Shown here: in pieces, positions 6,521 to 6,659 of the stretch | Position numbering within the stretch: position 1 is the first letter of the stretch | Layout: every line of letters begins with the position of its first letter | From: JAITVM01 sp031551135 | GTDB lineage: Bacteria; Bacillota; Clostridia; Lachnospirales; JAITVM01 | Direction of reading: 5' to 3' | Assembly: GCA_031551135.1 (NCBI GenBank) | Contig: JAVBOA010000028.1 | Location: forward strand, 1 to 6,659 | DNA: 6,659 nucleotides | Translations under genes and position numbers: made by a program | The notes under the pieces: model-generated | Databases searched by the model: none | What the model saw: the letters and a program-made list of their open reading frames with translations, nothing else | Told to the model about the DNA's origin: nothing

Positions 6521-6635
6521 AATACTATTTTCATTTTGATAAGTAGAAAAAAATTTTTCACAGCGGAGCGTTTCACGCATGCTTCAAGCGTGAAATGAAA
6601 TATTTTTTTCTATCCTTAATAATGAAAATAGTATA
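6521..6635. mobile_element. 115-bp MITE-like element with terminal inverted repeats
   Basis: The arms 6522-6554 and 6602-6634 are 33 bp each. The outer 14 bp and inner 11 bp are exact inverted matches, separated by an unmatched 8-bp stretch in the same place on both sides. The centre holds another hairpin. No protein is encoded. The outer part of the left arm recurs inverted at 121-146. The outermost matched TA pairs (6523-6524 and 6632-6633) could be a TA target duplication, but the exact ends are ambiguous. The size, the terminal inverted repeats and the second copy fit a non-autonomous transposable element. A repeat that spreads as a terminator module is the alternative. Confidence 0.65.
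6571..6609 (+). terminator. Intrinsic terminator of the ATPase gene inside the repeat
   Basis: TTTCACGC (6571-6578) pairs perfectly with GCGTGAAA (6588-6595) around a 9-nt loop. A short ATGAAATA-like spacer and a run of seven T (6603-6609) follow. It lies about 70 nt past the ATPase stop codon. The T-run belongs to the right arm of the inverted-repeat element, so the element itself appears to supply the terminator. Confidence 0.55.
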
Positions 6636-6659
6636 AAAAGACTCTCTTAATTTTAAGGG

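Noticed and set aside
6646..6657. CTTAA/TTAAG inverted repeat at the right edge
   Set aside because: Only 5 bp of AT-rich stem cut off by the window end; too weak to call, though it may belong to a terminator of a gene beyond the edge.

Overview
The window looks like a chromosomal segment of a low-GC Gram-positive bacterium (Bacillota, probably Clostridia). The genes are AT-rich, ribosome binding sites are strong GGAGG/AAGGGG types, and the content is typical of that group: an LtaS-like polyglycerolphosphate synthase, a WecG/TagA/CpsF glycosyltransferase, a YitT-family membrane protein and a stand-alone MsmX/UgpC-type ATPase. The species cannot be fixed from this sequence.

Layout. Positions 1-175 are non-coding and hairpin-rich. 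Positions 176-3246 hold a two-gene minus-strand operon: an LTA synthase-like gene followed by pepT, overlapping by 4 bp (ATGA). Positions 3247-3324 are a short divergent promoter region with overlapping -10 elements and a small dyad. Positions 3325-4919 hold a two-gene plus-strand operon: a TagA-like glycosyltransferase followed by a YitT-family protein, also overlapping by ATGA and closed by a hairpin that contains the stop codon. Positions 4920-5390 are AT-rich and non-coding, with a good extended -10 promoter spanned by an 8-bp dyad. Positions 5391-6503 hold a monocistronic sugar-importer ATPase. Positions 6504-6659 contain a 115-bp element with terminal inverted repeats and an internal terminator-like hairpin.

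How the genes relate. The divergent pair at the centre encodes two cell-envelope polymer enzymes: an extracellular phosphoglycerol transferase and a cytoplasmic-face lipid-linked sugar transferase. They share about 80 bp of control DNA, so joint regulation is plausible. PepT (peptide turnover) and YitT (unknown membrane function) appear to be translationally coupled passengers. The ATPase has no permease or binding-protein partner here, which fits a shared ATPase serving several sugar importers.

The five genes are ordinary. The most unusual signal is in the flanks. The end of the ATPase unit carries a small element with inverted repeats, and the end of the pepT unit carries an inverted copy of one arm of it. 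That second copy appears to be split at a TA by a 112-bp insert made almost wholly of two long hairpins. This may be a small non-autonomous mobile element nested in another. The inner junction rests partly on a short low-complexity match at the window edge and must be tested.
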